This document shows, piece after piece, positions 61,965-64,000 of a DNA stretch of 64,000 nt (the stretch's first letter is position 1; each line of letters begins with the position of its first letter). Origin of the DNA: Bacteroides sp. 519. GTDB taxonomy: Bacteria; Bacteroidota; Bacteroidia; Bacteroidales; Bacteroidaceae. The position numbers and the translations under genes were made by a program. Under the pieces are notes generated by a model, which had not been told where the DNA came from, searched no databases, and saw only the letters and a list, made by a program, of their open reading frames with translations. The stretch covers positions 1 through 64,000 of the forward strand of contig NZ_QVMJ01000012.1 in assembly GCF_010500955.1 (NCBI RefSeq). Reading direction: 5' to 3'.

Positions 61965-62844
61965 TTATAAATTCGTCACTTTTATGTTTGGATTTCAAGT
62001 GTTCACCCATAGCGTATGCTGACTTGTTTTTTGAAAATTTGAGCATTTTTCGTAAAACTAGCATCAATATTATGACAAAGATTAGTAAAAGTATTATTTG
62101 ATATGTTGCAGATTCTTTTAAAAAAGATGTGATACAATTCAAGTATTTAATTATTTCATATTTTACATCGTATAAGGCAGGGCAATCCAATATCGAAATT
62201 ATATAAATAATAAACCAAACAACAAATGTCACAATGCTCAAAAATTGATTTGTTTTTGAAACTGATATAGGATAATTACCACTAAGTTCTTTAAAATGGT
62301 AATTAGGTCGTAGCCAGTGCTTAAATATTTCACCTGTTGTTCTTTTGGATAATGCTCCTATATGTCCTTCCCAATTTTCCTGCCAGTATTTACTACCTCT
62401 GTTAACAAGAAACCACCCAAAAGAAAAACAGTTACCTAAAAAAGCTATAAGCGACAATAAAAACCAATTGTCGTTACCATAGGCTACTAACAAGAAATAG
62501 CCTGCAAATATTGTAGCTATAAAAGCCCAAAAATATGTAGCTCTTTTCCAATACATATCAATTTCAAAATTACGGGTATCTAATGCTATTTTCATAGCTT
62601 CAGATAGCTGCTCTTTTGAAAACTGATCAACTAGATCCTTATCTGATAAATATTCGACATTGATCATTGTTTCTTTTTCGTAACGTTCTGTTTGTTTGTA
62701 AAGAATCTTTAGTTCTTCTTCTATTTTAGAAAGGTGAGAATGTCCATTTGATATTTCATTTTGAATATCCTTAATTCTATTTTTTTTCTTATTATATTCA
62801 CCTGAATTTTTTATCTTTTTCATCGATTTAGTTATTAAAAGCAT
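61942..62844 (-). CDS. RipA-like membrane protein
   Basis: A 300-residue protein with an N-terminal coiled coil (residues 10-65) and four membrane helices (about 105-125, 128-150, 200-225, 245-268). YWKRATYFWAFIATIFAGYFLLVAYG and RGSKYWQENWEGHIGALS are the best-conserved parts and resemble the RipA family of oligomeric membrane proteins. An ATG seven codons later (62823) is a possible start. Function uncertain. Confidence 0.7.
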   Translation of the reverse strand: MLLITKSMKKIKNSGEYNKKKNRIKDIQNEISNGHSHLSKIEEELKILYKQTERYEKETMINVEYLSDKDLVDQFSKEQLSEAMKIALDTRNFEIDMYWKRATYFWAFIATIFAGYFLLVAYGNDNWFLLSLIAFLGNCFSFGWFLVNRGSKYWQENWEGHIGALSKRTTGEIFKHWLRPNYHFKELSGNYPISVSKTNQFLSIVTFVVWFIIYIISILDCPALYDVKYEIIKYLNCITSFLKESATYQIILLLIFVIILMLVLRKMLKFSKNKSAYAMGEHLKSKHKSDEFIKFKNMET

Positions 62845-63090
62845 CCAGTGCCAGCTTTTCTTAGTCGCTGTTTTCTTCTATCAAATACGTTGGCTTGGAT
62901 ACTTCATTTTAAATACTTTTTAAATTGGTAGAACACAAAGGTAGAAAACTGGTAGAACATTTTATATTTCGATATACTTTTATGATATATTATAAAACAT
63001 ATTTCGTTCAATTTTCAATTCCTAATCTCCCTGTTTTACAACTAATTAGCTAATATACAAAAAAAGGAAGCTATTTTCATAACTTCCTCT

Positions 63091-63166
63091 TGGTACACCC
63101 TCAGGGACTCGAACCCTGGACCCATTGATTAAGAGTCAATTGCTCTACCAGCTGAGCTAAGAGTGC
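63091..63166 (-). tRNA. tRNA-Lys (CTT)
   Basis: A complete cloverleaf on the minus strand: acceptor GCACTCT / AGGGTGT (with wobble pairs), anticodon loop CTCTTAA giving CTT, T-arm with GGTTCGAGTCC, discriminator A and an encoded CCA end. Confidence 0.95.
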
Positions 63167-63246
63167 ATATTTCCTTTTTGCGGTTGCAAATGTAGCGTTT
63201 TTGTTTTACCTCACAAAACAAAACAAATATTTTTTTTCATTATTGT

Positions 63247-64000
63247 TCAAAATTCATAAAGTTGAGAAGGTGAATTTCTCTTTAAAGCTATTAATTGGAG
63301 GTCTTTACCCACCAAAATCCCTTTATTCCGTAACTTCCATTCAACGGTTTTATAGGCAAGTTCAGGGTGGTTATTGTCCTTACTTAGATGGCACAACCAT
63401 ATATATTCAACAGATTCTGTAAGATTATCAGCCAGAAAATTAGCAGTTGCCAAATTGCTTAGGTGTCCGGTGTTACTTGCTATCCGTCTCTTTAAATATG
63501 CAGGGTAGGGTCCCATTTTAAGCATCTCTTCATCGTAATTAGCTTCTAATATAAGGTAATTGGTATTGCAAATATACGAAGCCACTAAAGGAGTAATTTC
63601 ACCCAGGTCGGTTACAAAAGAAAATGTTTTGTGGTTTACTTTAATAGTGTATCCAACATTGTCAGTTCCATCGTGAGGAACTTCAAAAGCAGTAATAGAA
63701 AAATCTTTGATAATAAAAGGTTGCTCCTTTTGAATGTGATGAACATTATTATAAAGTTTTTCTTTTATACAATAATTCTTATTAATGCCTTCATGGGTAA
63801 GTGCAGTTGTATAAATGGGGATATGTAGCTTTTCGCTTAAGTATGTAACCGATTTTATATGATCGGCATGATCATGCGTAATAAGAACCGCCTGTACGGA
63901 TTCCATAGCTATGTTTACCTCTTTAAGGTGTTTCCTGATATTTTTAGGACTAATGCCAGCATCTATCAATATGCCATAATCGTTGTATCCCAGGAAATAA
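63247..64000 (-). CDS. YycJ-like MBL-fold hydrolase, 5' end outside the window
   Basis: A metallo-beta-lactamase fold enzyme; the frame is open to the window edge (YFLGYNDYGILIDAG reads on from 64000), so the start is missing. Zinc ligands are seen in LITHDHADHIKSV, EVPHDGTDNVGY and VTDLGEI, and in NTGHLSNLAT and WLCHLSKDNNHPE. YycJ/WalJ proteins are linked to cell-wall and DNA repair control. The C-terminus ends about 75 bases from the tRNA. Confidence 0.87.
   Translation of the reverse strand, partial: YFLGYNDYGILIDAGISPKNIRKHLKEVNIAMESVQAVLITHDHADHIKSVTYLSEKLHIPIYTTALTHEGINKNYCIKEKLYNNVHHIQKEQPFIIKDFSITAFEVPHDGTDNVGYTIKVNHKTFSFVTDLGEITPLVASYICNTNYLILEANYDEEMLKMGPYPAYLKRRIASNTGHLSNLATANFLADNLTESVEYIWLCHLSKDNNHPELAYKTVEWKLRNKGILVGKDLQLIALKRNSPSQLYEF

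Overview
The window looks like a Bacteroidales chromosome carrying most of an integrative and conjugative element (ICE) of the CTnDOT type. The evidence is the gene content (a traA-to-traQ conjugation module typical of Bacteroidetes, DUF1896/DUF3945 proteins, IntDOT-like tyrosine recombinases) and the promoter style (several TAnnTTTG -7 boxes, very few AGGAGG ribosome binding sites). The genus cannot be fixed from this sequence; a Dysgonomonadaceae- or Parabacteroides-like host is only a guess.

Layout. 1-8 kb (minus strand): DNA-processing genes, namely a truncated N6-methyltransferase/helicase, DUF1896, topoisomerase III (topB) and a DUF4099/DUF3945 protein. 8-13.2 kb (minus strand): mobC coupling protein, mobB relaxase and mobA, interrupted by a plus-strand metal module (small His-rich exported protein plus DmeF-like CDF transporter). 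13.2-14 kb: a repeat-rich non-coding region, probably oriT plus an iteron-like tract. 14-27 kb (plus strand): traA to traO and traQ (a type IV secretion system), with traG split by a one-base insertion in its Walker A motif, then an M23 peptidase. 27-30.5 kb: a DUF4116-like repeat protein, a PH-domain protein, a structured non-coding region and two small genes. 30.6-33.5 kb: two minus-strand hypotheticals and an IS110-family element. 33.5-40.1 kb: an arsenic operon, arsR-arsM-arsC-acr3-arsF-arsG-arsE-ferredoxin-arsD-arsA, under five TTCG-N8-CGAA sites. 40.1-44.4 kb: a second metal module (DUF302, Cys-rich exported protein, TonB receptor, CDF transporter) bracketed by two copies of the same terminator stem. 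44.4-52.4 kb (minus strand): ICE accessory genes, mostly unrecognised. 52.4-54.8 kb: a catalytically degenerate recombinase beside an intact one, next to tRNA-Asp. 55-64 kb: host housekeeping genes (aminotransferase, YqgE, recR, MGMT, tRNA-Lys, YycJ-like hydrolase) and a small prophage-like scar (DUF4373 gene plus a broken VRR-NUC-like nuclease).

How it fits together. TraA to TraQ would build the transfer channel, MobA/MobB would nick oriT and MobC would couple the DNA to the channel. TopB, the DUF3945 protein and the methyltransferase/helicase probably process or protect the DNA. The recombinase at 53.3-54.8 kb would integrate and excise the element. The cargo is metal(loid) resistance: inorganic As(V)/As(III), methylation, a predicted route for aromatic arsenicals (ArsE/F/G), and two divalent-metal efflux modules. 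The traG frameshift and the broken methyltransferase/helicase suggest this copy may be defective for transfer, unless the frameshift is a sequencing error.

Most worth following up: the structured non-coding region at 29.6-29.8 kb; a 19-bp leader motif repeated seven times; a second dispersed repeat flanking mobC and recurring by oriT and inside traD; the tandem ArsR-type operators spaced like the -33 and -7 boxes; a pair of near-leaderless promoters driving small metal-module proteins; and the recombinase that has lost its tyrosine.
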